DNA of 64,000 nt from Acorus gramineus (Eukaryota > Streptophyta > Magnoliopsida > Acorales > Acoraceae), in the NCBI GenBank assembly GCA_030737835.1, contig CM060853.1, positions 21,014,895 through 21,078,894 of the forward strand. The letters are read 5' to 3'. Numbering within the stretch: position 1 is the stretch's first letter; each line of letters starts with the position of its first letter. The position numbers and the translations under genes are program-made. Shown here one piece after another: positions 31,717-42,114 of this stretch. Below the pieces are notes generated by a model, which searched no databases, was not told where the DNA came from, and saw only the letters and a program-made list of their open reading frames with translations.

Positions 31717-31863
31717 ATGTTAAGAGCTACAAAATAGATGGTAGAAATGATTGTTTCTAACATTCTTATTAAAAAAAAAACTTGTTTGGAGGCCCAACTC
31801 ATTGATTAACAACATAGAAGAACAGGGCACTTTGTTGATAAACCAGAAAAAAATGGGTCTAAC

Positions 31864-32385
31864 TATTGGGAAGGTTATCGTGGAAGCCACCAACAAACAC
31901 GAGATCGAACATAAGAACGAAACATCACATCACACGAAAAACACAAGATATACATGGTTCGGCCTAGGCCTACATCCATGGGGCAAAAAACAGAGAATCC
32001 ACTTTGATAGTTGAGATACATTAAGAGACTCACAAACTCTCTCATGGAGTTACCCTCTCTTAGAACCCCCTCAACCTTCCCTTAGAATCTTTACATTATA
32101 TACATTGCACTGCCTTGCCATGAAACCCTAGAAGATATTTATAGAGATAAATAACTTCCTTCCCAAATAATCTCTCAATTACCAAACAAATATTGTTTTC
32201 ATTAATTAGGAGATATTCACTCTCCTAATTAACAAACAAATATTGTTTCTTATTTTAGGAGATCCACTTTAAATATTAATTAAGATAAAATCTTAAATAA
32301 TATTCAACTCATTAGGTGTCCAACCTAATATGATTTCATAATGGCCATCCGATATGATACACCGGATCGAAACATAATCCCAACA
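31864..32385 (-). mobile_element. Solo LTR of an LTR retrotransposon
   Basis: A 522-bp unit bounded by inverted TGTTGGGA/TATTGGGA-type ends and flanked by a perfect 5-bp duplication, CTAAC (31859-31863 and 32386-32390). In the minus direction it starts TGTTGGGATTATG and contains a TATAAATATC-type promoter stretch near 32140. No internal genes adjoin it, so it is a fossil left after LTR-LTR recombination. The lineage (copia or gypsy) is not decided. Confidence 0.75.
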
Positions 32386-33319
32386 CTAACAGCATGCATA
32401 AATTTGTTTCCATGTGATCTTGATGAGTCATTTATACAACAATAGAAATTAATTTTACTCATCTAGCTCTAATTCTTTCTTGGTCCCTTTTCTTCTATTT
32501 TTGCTTAGAAAATTTGAGCATTGTTGCCGTGAAATCAAATCGTATTTTGAAAATGGTGGCTAATTGATTTTGAAAAATTAAAAATATTATGAATCCAGTA
32601 TTGTCACTCAACCTATGCGTGGGACAGTACGGAGAAATACCATCAAATCTTATTATAAATTTGGATTGAGAGTTTTATTTCATTATCGTCTAGATTTTTA
32701 TTTGCTGTATAGAATCACATTTACTGTTTATTTCTCATTTACGGGTGAAAATAAAAGGAGAAAATGATTTCAGGTTCTTTTTTTTTCCCTTATTTTGTTA
32801 AGTACCTCAACATGTTTAACATATAACATCACAATGTTGTTAGTTACATTTTTTCCAAGTCATTGGGTTTGAAATTTATGAATGTATTTTTTCATATGCG
32901 GTAAGCAACAGAAAAGATACAAAAATAACTTTAAAAAATATAATTGCTAATTTGAAAAGTTTTCATATATATGTCAAATAATCTAGAGGCAAAAGAGGTG
33001 AGCGTTAGATTGATGTCTTGTATGTCTTGTATTATGACTTTTAAATAATAAATAAAAATCATAGCAATGGAGTTTCCTTTCGTCTAAAAAATTTATCACC
33101 ACGTATTAGAAGATATACATTTTTTTATGTACACCTATATATGTTCACGTGTAATGATAATTTTAAAAACTATGTATTATGTGTTAGGATATTGTGATAA
33201 TACATCAAGCTATATATGCTCTTTTTTAAGTTAGTGAGAAACCACCTTAAAATTTTGAAAAAAAAAAAAAGTCAGTAGTGTTATGCCACCTCACAGAGAG
33301 TCTGTAATTCAAAAAAAAA

Positions 33320-34260
33320 AAAGGGTTAAAGACATATAAGTTCCTACAAACATGAAAAAATTCATATAAGTCCCTACTAAAATTAGGACAGACGTACGAG
33401 TCCCTGAAAACTCAGAAAAACCCAATTATCATCCCTGAATTAAATTTTCATCCAAACTTAACGGAATATTCCCAGAATATTCTGTCACATATAATTGTGT
33501 TGACATTGAAGTCCTTATAAACAGTCATAAAGACAAATTAGTCCCTGTAAAAGACAAAATTGTCCCTAAAAGACTTTTACATTAAATTGTGTACACATTG
33601 CAGTCCCTATAAACAATCATAAAGACAAATTAGTCCTTGCAAAAGATAAAATTGCCCCTGAAAGATTTTTACATTTAATTGGATAGACATTACAGTCCTT
33701 ATAAATAATCGTAAAAACAAATTGGTACATGTAAAAGATAAAAATGCCCCTGAATAATTTTTACATTTAATTGTGTAGAAATTGCAGTCTTTTAGAGGGT
33801 ATTTAATTTTTAAATTGCAATGTATACACAATTAAATGTAAAAATCCTTCAAGGGTATTTTTATCTTTTAGAGGGACCAATTTGTCTTTACGATTGTTTA
33901 TAAGGACTATAATGTCTATTCAATTACATGTAAAAGTCTTTCAAGGGTAATTTTGTCTTTTGCAGGGACTAATTTGTCTTTATGATTATTTATAGGGACT
34001 ATAATATATACACAATTTAATGTAAAAGTCTTTTAGGGGCAATTTTATCTTTTGCATGGACTAATTTGTCTTTATGACTGTTTATAAGGACTTCAATGTC
34101 TACACAATTATATGTGATGGAATATTCTAGGAATATTCCGTTAAATTTGAATGAAAATTTAACTCATGGATTCAGAAATGGTAATTGAGTTTTTATGAGT
34201 TTTTAAGAATTTGTACATCTATCCCAATTTTAATAGGGACTCGTATAAAAAATCCCTCTA
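33320..34260. mobile_element. Foldback element built from inverted arrays of 92-bp tandem repeats
   Basis: Two arms of about 470 bp are reverse complements of each other around a centre near 33800. Each arm starts with a terminal part containing GAGTCCCT and an AATATTC/GAATATTC palindrome region. It then carries four tandem units whose anchor phrase ACATTGAAGTCC (with variants) recurs at 33503, 33595, 33687 and 33779, exactly 92 bp apart. Units share CATAAAGACAAATTAGTCC and AAAAGACTTTTACATT. No coding content. The single strand could form a very long hairpin. The superfamily is open; target duplications were not clear. Confidence 0.8.
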
Positions 34261-34429
34261 CCTTCTGTATTGGCATAGGTATTATTTATCAAACCATGGT
34301 GATTTTCTATTGTGATTTTGTGAGTTATTTTGACTTACGTGACATTATTATTGACTGCTATACGACTATATTTTTCGTAGTTAGTCACAGAGGATCCCAT
34401 CCCGTTTCTTCGTGCTGGTGGCTGTTGAT

Positions 34430-34800
34430 TGCGGTCCGAGTTGGAAGGTATTGGCGGCTAAACTTTGGCTACAAATTAGACAACAGTATTGGCGGCAAAA
34501 CTTTGTCAAGCAGCCTTTGAAGATTAATAGATAATTAGGTGTATTAATACGAGCAGTCCTTTTTTCGTTGGTGGTCTGTTGTTACGTAATATAATGCGTC
34601 ATTTTGTCAGTGATTTGAAAGGATGTATTTGTCCATTTATCAACTGATTCGATATTAACAACAAACGAGTGACCACACGGTCAGGTTGATGTACTGATGC
34701 TTTTTTTTTTTTTTTTTTGGTGGGTATGTACTGATGTTCGATGGGAGGGGCCATATACTTTTTGTTAAAGTGGCTTTTTAATTTACTTGTACTGGTGGTC
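34430..34800. repeat. Diverged segmental duplication, copy 1
   Basis: Shares a series of phrases in order with 36465-36830. The order is GGTTGGAAGG/AGTTGGAAGG, a TTTGGCTACA/TTTGTCTACC region, TGATTTGAAAGGATGT/TGATTTGACAAGATGT, TTTATCAACTGA/TTTATAAACTGA, GATGTACTGATGTTC, GGGAGGGGCCAT, and AAAGTGGCTTT. Non-coding in both copies. An 18-bp T run interrupts copy 1 near 34701. Confidence 0.7.
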
Positions 34801-34819
34801 ACAGTTTAGATCTACATTT

Positions 34820-35270
34820 AGCTCTTGTTTGAAACAGGATAGATTTTATTCTTGAATATATATTTATTCAAGCATAAGTGAATATAAATAAGAATAAAGT
34901 GATTTTGTGTTGATTGTATTTTGAATGATTCTCGTTAATAAACGTAAGAATAAATGTTTTGTTATCTGAGTAAAATGTAAATAAAGTATGGATAATGATT
35001 TATAAAAGATGATAAAATAATGATAGTTGATTTGACAGGTGATTTATAAGAGATTGTGACAGTTGATTTAACAGTGGATCCACATATTCTTTGAGTGGAA
35101 TAATCTAGGATAATTTTTTTTAAGGGTTGGTTGGAATCTATATACTACTTTATACCAGTTTATTCTGACACATTTATCAGGGGTTATCCGAGGCAAACAA
35201 ACACCCTTTATCTCTTATCCGAGGTTATCCAGGGTTATCTAGAGGCTTATTTCCAAAACAATCGGGGGCT
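34820..35270. mobile_element. hAT-like MITE, copy 2
   Basis: A relative of the element at 1071-1523. Shared phrases in order: CAAGCATAAGTGAATATAAA, ATAAAGTGATTTTGTGTT, GATAGTTGATTTGACA, GGATCCACATATTCTTTG and GGTTGGTTGGAATC. The ends are degraded, so the boundaries are approximate. Confidence 0.6.
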
Positions 35271-35314
35271 TAAGATTCATTCTGCGTTTTAAAATTCAAA
35301 AATTGAAAGTCTCA

Positions 35315-35543
35315 TGGTGCGTTGATCGCCAGGTTGTAAAATTAATTACACGTAAGAAAATGAGTTTTAAAATTGATTTTATAGAAAGCTCGTCTTTAAT
35401 TTTTAAAAATCACAGTTTTTAGACATTATTTGAATGAAATGTGTCTGCAGAAATATGCTATAGTAAAATTGTTTGATTTCACTATTATAGAGACAGCTTC
35501 CCATAAATGCAAAATCAGTCTAATCGTACGACCAAATGCTGCC
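35315..35543. mobile_element. Tourist-like MITE family B, copy 1
   Basis: A 229-bp element with ends TGGTGCGTTGATCGCC and, reversed, GGCAGCATTTGGTCGTACGA. Internally it shares AAAATTGATTTT and AATCACAGTTTTTAGACATT with the copies at 41867-42106 and 50593-50805. It directly abuts the next MITE, with TTA between them. Confidence 0.6.
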
Positions 35544-35546
35544 TTA

Positions 35547-35784
35547 GGCCCCGTTTACCTCCGAGATTAGAGAGCGGTGACGTTTGGCATTTAATGTAAC
35601 CATCGGCAGACAAACACCATTTTCGGATTTCCATCGAACACACTAAAAAATCACTGTTGCATTATGTTTTCGACCCGTGTTTTCGTGTTTTCCTGACTCT
35701 GCGAAACAACGAATCCTGGCAACACAGGTCCCTCCTCGTGTTCAGCCGACGTAGATGATCGCGGACATGCTCCCAAACAGACCC
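35547..35784. mobile_element. Tourist-like (PIF/Harbinger-type) MITE with TTA duplication
   Basis: 238 bp. Ends are GGCCCCGTTTACCTCCGAG and, reversed, GGGTCTGTTTGGGAGCATG. TTA flanks both sides (35544-35546 and 35785-35787). It is GC-richer than its surroundings and non-coding. Confidence 0.65.
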
Positions 35785-36464
35785 TTAAATAAATAGTTGT
35801 ATTTCACTCACATCTAAACTGGCTAGTAGATATCTTCAACCGAAGAAAAACAAAATTTCTTTCAACTCTTTTGAGTTACATGGCCATACATCAAGAGAGT
35901 CCGTTTGTGTTGGACCATATTGTGGCATGTTGGTGGCCTATCATGTTGATGGACTCATGGACGTACCACCCTTAAATTGACGTGTGCAACACAACTACTG
36001 ACGTATTCACCTACAATACGTTGTACACACTTTATAAGGGTCTATGTGACAAAAAATAAAACAAGATATAGACTTTATATATCTGCCATATAGAATCCAA
36101 ACACTACAACATGAAAATTTCTTCAGCTCACCTAAAAAATTACAAACAAGACATGTAATTATCTAAATTTAACAATAGAAACATCACTGCTATGTTTGGG
36201 TAGAGGAATATGGAGAGCATAGTCTAAATTAGGGGAGAGTAAACCAAAATCTTTTTTATTTGAAAAACATATATGGGTATATCTATGTTAAAATAAATAA
36301 AAATATGCTGGTAATATAATTCGTTAGAATAAATAAGTATCTAGGATGTAAAATAAAATTAAAATTAAAACTAGTCAGAAGACTGTCCTTTAAATTAAAA
36401 ACACATGGATTGGAAGCCCAACGACCGACCAGTTGAAGTGTTGAAGAATGAGGAGTGCAGTCCA

Positions 36465-36830
36465 GGTTGGAAGGCCTACTAATTGAAAACGTTTCCTTTT
36501 GAAAGGCCCACCACGTTTTGTTGGAATGCTAAATTGGCAGCCACACTTTGTCTACCAACCTTTGACCATCAATTAGACCGTTGGATGTTTTTAGTTTATA
36601 TAAACAGACATTTATCTTTTAATTTTTTTTTTATTTTGTAATAATTGGGGTTATCTTGTCCATGATTTGACAAGATGTTTCTCTATTTATAAACTGAGTT
36701 AGTTATTCACAAATTGGAGAATCCAGAGGATCATGATGATGTACTAATGTTCTGCGGGAGGGACCATCAACATTTTTCTTTTCTTTTCTTTTTTAATAAA
36801 AAAAAGTGGCTTTGTAATCCACTAGGATGA
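36465..36830. repeat. Diverged segmental duplication, copy 2
   Basis: Partner of 34430-34800, same orientation, about 2.03 kb away. See that entry for the shared phrases. No coding potential. Confidence 0.7.
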
Positions 36831-36834
36831 TAAA

Positions 36835-38700
36835 ATAATTAATAAAAAAACAAAATATTACGAACCTCTCACTTTTGAATGCTCATGTAACCGGGTCTTG
36901 TACTTAAAAGAAACCATTCGCATACATTGTAAACAATCTGATGACCAAAATTCATGAACTTTTAAAATAAGACATGTTATCTTATATTTTTTATTAGTTT
37001 TTTTTTTTACTTATTAATTCAAATAATTTAGATGAAAGGTAGGTCACAGATTAGTTTATTTAGGAGTTAGGATGAGTTGAAAAATGAGTTTTTTTCACAA
37101 AAAAATAAGATAATTTCTTTTTTTTAAGAATGTTGTTTTTCAGGATTTGATTTTTTTACGTCTTTCATAAAATTGGGAGGTGCTTCCCGTCTTAATCAAA
37201 GCTTAGTTTACAAAAATAAAAAATAAAAAATTTGTTTTTTATGACCAAAGTCATTTTTTGCTTTTCTTAAAGTTGTGACTACTGGAAAAATTGAAAATGA
37301 GTTTAGATTAAGGCCCGGTTTGAAAAGAGGTTTGGGTGTTAGTGTTAATTAAAAAACTAAAATTAAAACTGAGCTGGTATGAAGCTATCTCTCCATCGAT
37401 TATGAAAAAAAATCATTTTTTTAAATATTTTTTAGTAAAAAGATGTTTATAGATTTTAATTAAACTGTATTTTTCTATTTGAAAATACATTATGAAACTC
37501 AACTTTCTACGAATCTAACAACACTCTAAATCGATCCATGCATAAAAAAAAAAAAATTCTCTTACGATATCTTACGCTCTATTGAAATGTGATTTTGGAA
37601 AAGTTGTAAAGGTTTTTGTGCTCTCACATAATAAATAAATATTTTTACTGTATTATAAAATAAAAAATAAAAACAAATAAAAATACTCAATATCATCAAA
37701 CATGTAATATTAAAAAAAAAAAATTCATTTTCTCTTTTTTAGGATGAAGAAAAAATCCTCCTCCCCCCAATAACTATTAAGACAAAAAAATAAAAGTAAA
37801 GTAATAGAATTTTTTTTTTTTTTCCCTCTCTTCAATTATTTTTCTTCATTTTTTTTCATTTTTCATGTGGCACACATGCATTCTAAGAAATAAAATCAAG
37901 CTCGGATGCATTTCAAAACTATGCCTTAATTAGCAGCTTAATTAAAAAAACGGATTTCCAAAAAGCTCACGTCCTGGGTGGAATCCCACCAAGTATGATC
38001 TAATTCATACAAAAATTATAAAAGAAATTATCACAATCTTACTGAGCTAAAACGGACTGGAGATCAACCTTGTCTCAGCATAAACTAACCCCAACAATGA
38101 AGACAAACGTTGTGCAGCGCAGACGTTGCTTGTGAATTATGAGTTATGACTGTACTCAACACTGTTAAGCAAAAGATTTATCGTCTAATCCAAGACAAAC
38201 ATCTATGATCTTGTCCACTTTTAAGTTGATCTGACTTGCAACTTTAAACACTCACTTTAATTATTGACCGTTGAGAGAGCTGTAACTGTAATGCCTCTCC
38301 GTTCCTTGCTTGTTCTGGGCAGAGAGAGAGCTTGCGTGCACACCAAAAATTAAACCTGGCAACCAAGGATGCTTTTGCAGAGAATAAATAAATAAAATAA
38401 AAACGCATTCCTATGTAATTCATTAGATTCCTATGTTTTAATTTTTATAAAAACATGTACTGTTTTAAATAAGATTTATTATTTTTAAAAAATTCAAAAT
38501 ACTTTTAAACTAGATTTATGATTGAAAAATAGACTGGATTAACATTATCCTATTTGCTATTATAATAATAATAGAAAAAGACACATGATCCCAGAAGAAT
38601 TTCTTCTCCATGTGGGTTAAACATCCTAGAGGCCCCAGGCCTGCTGAAAAATGATCATTTGTGGCAGGAGCTTTGTTACACGGTTTTTTTTCAAACCTAA
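36835..38700. other. AT-rich intergenic DNA, no gene seen
   Basis: Long A and T runs and no frame resembling a protein. A GGCCCGGTTTGAAAAGAGG phrase at about 37312 looks like a MITE end, but no partner was found. Confidence 0.5.
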
Positions 38701-39219
38701 TTTTATTTTATTTTTATTGGATATACTCTCATAATATACTGTATGCATGAATTAATTTTTAAAATTTTTTAAAAAATGGCCCACAAGTATTTTGATTTTT
38801 TTTAAAAAAGTATATATATATATTAAAAAAATAAAATATATATTCTAATGAATTTGTTAGAATAAAGAAAAGGGAATTGTTGTTATTATATTAGAGGAGC
38901 CAAATGGCTCTATTTATAGATACATAGAGGAAACCCTAAAATACAGATAAGGAATCTAGGAAACTAATAATAACTAATAATATCACAATAATGATAATAA
39001 AGATATAATATTATCCTAATAATGATTCTTTAACACCCCCTCCCAAACTCTGAAAGGTAGAACCCTTAGAGTTTGCACAAAAAATGAGAAGGTGGCAGAG
39101 GCTTGCGACAGCTACGGGCGACAGGGTGGTGCATGGCACAACACGGCAAGGGTGCTGCAAGCGGCAGGGGTGCGTGCATGCGCAGCAGGGGCGCAATAGA
39201 GGCACGTATGTCGCTAGGG

Positions 39220-39718
39220 CACGACGACGGTAAGGGCACGACGGCGACGGCGACTGCAAGGGCACGACGGCGACGGCGACGACGGCGACACGGGCACGAC
39301 GACGGCAAGGGCACGACGACAACAGCGACGGCAAGGGCACGACGGCGACGGCGACGGCAAGGGCACGACGGCGACGACGACGGCAAGGGCACGACGGCGA
39401 CGGCAAGGGCACGACGACAACAGCGACGGCAAGGGCATGACGGCGACGACGACGGCAAGGGCACGACGACGACGGCAAAGACACGGGCACGACGGCGACG
39501 ACAAGGGCACGACGACGACGGCAAAGACACGGGCACGACGACGGCGACAAGGGCACAACGACGACGACGGCAAAGACACGGGCACGACGGCGACAAGGGA
39601 ACGACGACGGCGACAAGGGCACGACGACGACGACGGCGACGGCAAGGGCACGACGACGACAGCGACGGCAAGGGCACGACAGCGACGGCAAGGGCACGAC
39701 GGCGACGGCGATGGCAAG
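39220..39718. repeat. GC-rich minisatellite inside the TRIM
   Basis: About 500 bp of imperfect units built on GGCAAGGGCACGACGGCGAC with variable numbers of GAC/GGC triplets and an alternative CAAAGACACGGGCACGAC unit. It fills most of the internal region of the TRIM. Because the repeat holds almost no stop triplets, several frames on both strands stay open. The resulting Arg-, Thr- or Pro-rich peptides are an artefact of composition, not genes. Confidence 0.9.
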
Positions 39719-39766
39719 GAGACTATCAAGGGGTGTTTTTAGATCTCGTGAGCAAAATTCCTCCCT

Positions 39767-39797
39767 TGCTTCGATTGAAGAGTCTTCAATCGAAGCA
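39767..39797. repeat. Perfect 15-bp-arm inverted repeat beside the TRIM primer-binding site
   Basis: TGCTTCGATTGAAGA (39767-39781), one spacer base, then its exact reverse complement (39783-39797). It lies about 48 bp from the primer-binding site, in the transcribed leader of the TRIM. It could fold as a hairpin or pair between two RNA copies. Confidence 0.9.
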
Positions 39798-41008
39798 GGG
39801 AAGAGAAAGAGAAGATTTTGTAGATCTAGGATTTTTGAGGTGGAGGCTCTGATACCATGTTAGAATAAAGAAAAGGGAATTCTTGTTATTATATTAGAGG
39901 AGTCAAATGGCTCTATTTATAGGTACATAGAGGAAACCCTAAAATACAGATAAGGAATCTAGGAAACTAATAATAACTAATAATATCACAATAATGATAA
40001 TAAAGATATAATATTATCCTAATAATGATTCTTTAACAGAATTAATTTTAGTCTCATATATTTCATTAACATCATATACTTTTATTAATAATGGTGTATA
40101 TATATCTCATTGAAAATTTTTCACATTTCTTTATAAATGAATTCATACAATTAATTCATTAGAATATATATTATATTTTTTTAAATAAAAACATATATAT
40201 CAAGATACTATTTTTAAAACAAAATCAAGATACTTGTGAAACATTTTTTTAAAAAATTAAAAAAATTTAATCTAACATACAATATACTAATGGAGTATAT
40301 ACTACACTTGTAAGATATACGTTCCACTAATGGAGTGTATAGTCAAGTGAGAGACAACTTTAAAATACAGACAAGACTACAAATGAATATTAAGTGTATC
40401 AACACCAGTCCTAGTTAGCCAAGCAGTAAGCAAAAAGCCCAATACCATGACATCCTTCTAAAAAGCCTTTCTATGACAATGTGACATCCTTCTAAAGTGC
40501 CCAAAATGAGGATCTGAATCTCAAGAAACCCAAAATTATGGCTTGGGCCGCCTGGCCCAGCAGCTGCAGCACAAATTTCTATGCTGTTTGGAATGATTGT
40601 AATTGTCATAACTGCAGTTTCAATTCATTTGTAGCTCCCACTTTAATTCCCTTAACCTAGGTTAAGAAAATACAAAAAGATATGACAAATCGCTTGAGTA
40701 TATATAATGTGTTTTGTTTTATTTTATAACGCATGCGATTAATTTAACAAGTATATTGCTTCAAATGATTTCAAGACTTGTTGAAAGATGTAAAAAAGGA
40801 CAAGATGAATGGTTGTTCCTAACACTTTCTTATTGTAAAAAGGACATGTTTTGAGAAATAATAAGCACTTCTAGTTAAAAATTATAAAGGTACTCTTGGA
40901 AATGAGTTTTGAGAAAGAAAATTTTGCTTAAAAGCATATTTAAAAATTAGCTTTTTGAAAAATACTTTTTATTACATTTGGAAGTTTTTTTTATAAGTAG
41001 AGGTGGAA

Positions 41009-41229
41009 ATTCTCCATTTCAATAATCCATATATAATCAAATTGTGGATTGAGATATGAGAAGAGAATATTAAGAATCCATTTTTTTTATTTTTTATAAA
41101 GGATTAACTTTCTTCAAAGAAAAGAAAAAACAAAAGGAAATCATTTATAAAAAATTGGATCCTTAATCTTCTCTTCTCATATCTCAATCCACAATTTGAT
41201 TATATATAGATTTTTTTTATCCGAGAGAA
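41009..41229. mobile_element. Hairpin MITE with near-identical arms
   Basis: The arms contain ATATATAATCAAATTGTGGA and GATATGAGAAGAGAA in mirror order. Over about 55 bp the arms differ at only a few positions, so this is a comparatively young 221-bp element. The outermost ATTCTC (41009-41014) pairs with GAGAAT (41224-41229). Non-coding. Confidence 0.75.
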
Positions 41230-41866
41230 TCTAATGTTTTTAGAAATCACAATATGACTTGGCACTTGTGTGATATCTGTCATGCACACTTTGAAGTCTG
41301 AGAGTGAATATTGTTTATTGCCACTGTGCTTTTGATAATCACTAACCATTCAAATTCAATATTTTTTCATTCATGATGGGTTTCAATTATGTACTCTAGT
41401 GCATAAACATGTACATCTTCTCCCATATAATGGAAAACTATCGATTACTAAGATAAATATAATCCCACCAAAATTGACCCAAGTTTACCAATTGTTGGCT
41501 GAGGCTGAAGTCAATCCTGCCTTTGTTTGTTTTCTGATGTAACTTGTTTGCCTGAAGTCAATCATGCCTTTGTTAGTCTTCGGGTTAAAAGTGGGGGTGG
41601 GAAGTCGAGGAATAACAATGCTTGTTGGTTTTTTGAACCAACTTTCATCAAAATTTCTCTATGGGCCTATCATGCGTTGAAAATTGGAGTAGCTAGAAAT
41701 CCTAGACTGGTCGGCAAATCATTAATTTTCGGCATTGAGACTTAAGGGGAGAATAGTGGAGACAACTTTGACAATGTCGTGGCTCATTTTACATATTTAC
41801 TGCATTATCTGTACGAGTCAACATAACAGTTAAGGAAAAAGCCTTCCACAAATGTTAGAATTGTAA

Positions 41867-42106
41867 GAGTGCATTGGGTTGCGCTATTTCAAATTGATTA
41901 TCAAGGAATCTAGAATTTAAAATTGATTTTGAAAAAAACTCATCCTTCATCAGCTTTTGAAAATCACAGTTTTTAAACATTATTTGTTTGAAATATATTT
42001 GTAAGAAGCTGTTACATTAAAACTGTTTGGTTGTATAATTACATAAACAACTTCTTGCAAACTTAAAAATTGTTGAATCATACAACCAAAGTTATCAAAC
42101 ACTGTC
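41867..42106. mobile_element. Tourist-like MITE family B, copy 2, with TAA duplication
   Basis: 240 bp flanked by TAA (41864-41866 and 42107-42109). Ends are GAGTGCATTGGGTTGCGC and, reversed, GACAGTGTTTGATAACTTTG. It shares AAAATTGATTTTG and AAATCACAGTTTTTAAACAT with the other copies. Three-base TAA duplications are the mark of PIF/Harbinger-type elements. Confidence 0.75.
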
Positions 42107-42114
42107 TAAGTTAG

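Larger units (their letters stand above)
38855..40038 (-). mobile_element. TRIM: LTR retrotransposon in miniature, with 181-bp LTRs
   Basis: LTRs at 38855-39035 and 39858-40038 are equal in length and differ at 3 of 181 positions, about 1.7 percent. This suggests insertion on the order of a million years ago under usual plant rates. The ends are TGTTA...TAACA. A 5-bp duplication, GAATT, flanks the element (38850-38854 and 40039-40043). Read on the minus strand, the primer-binding site TGGTATCAGAGCC (39845-39857) immediately follows the first LTR and matches the 3' end of initiator-Met tRNA. A purine-rich tract (GTTTGGGAGGGGGTG) precedes the last LTR. Each LTR carries CTATAAATAGAG, a likely promoter. 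The internal part is only about 820 bp and encodes no gag or pol, so any movement needed proteins from another element. As a non-autonomous unit it looks structurally whole. Confidence 0.93.
38715..40335. mobile_element. AT-rich inverted-repeat MITE split by the TRIM insertion
   Basis: DNA left of the TRIM (38715-38854) and right of it (about 40150-40335) are reverse complements: AATTCATTAGAATATATATT, AATACTTGTG/GATACTTGTG and a TATACTCTCATAATATACTG-type end recur in mirror order. Removing the TRIM and one 5-bp duplication leaves an AT-rich hairpin element of roughly 430 bp. The target duplication of this older element was not identified. Confidence 0.6.

Noticed and set aside
33503-33870. 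CRISPR-like array suggested by regularly spaced repeats
   Set aside because: The 92-bp units are fully repetitive with no unique spacers, are mirrored in an inverted arm and lie in plant nuclear DNA.
39011-39852. Long open frames on both strands (up to about 249 codons) rich in Arg, Thr, Pro, Ser and Ala
   Set aside because: They are translations of the TRIM minisatellite, which lacks stop triplets in several frames. No gag, pol or other domain is present.
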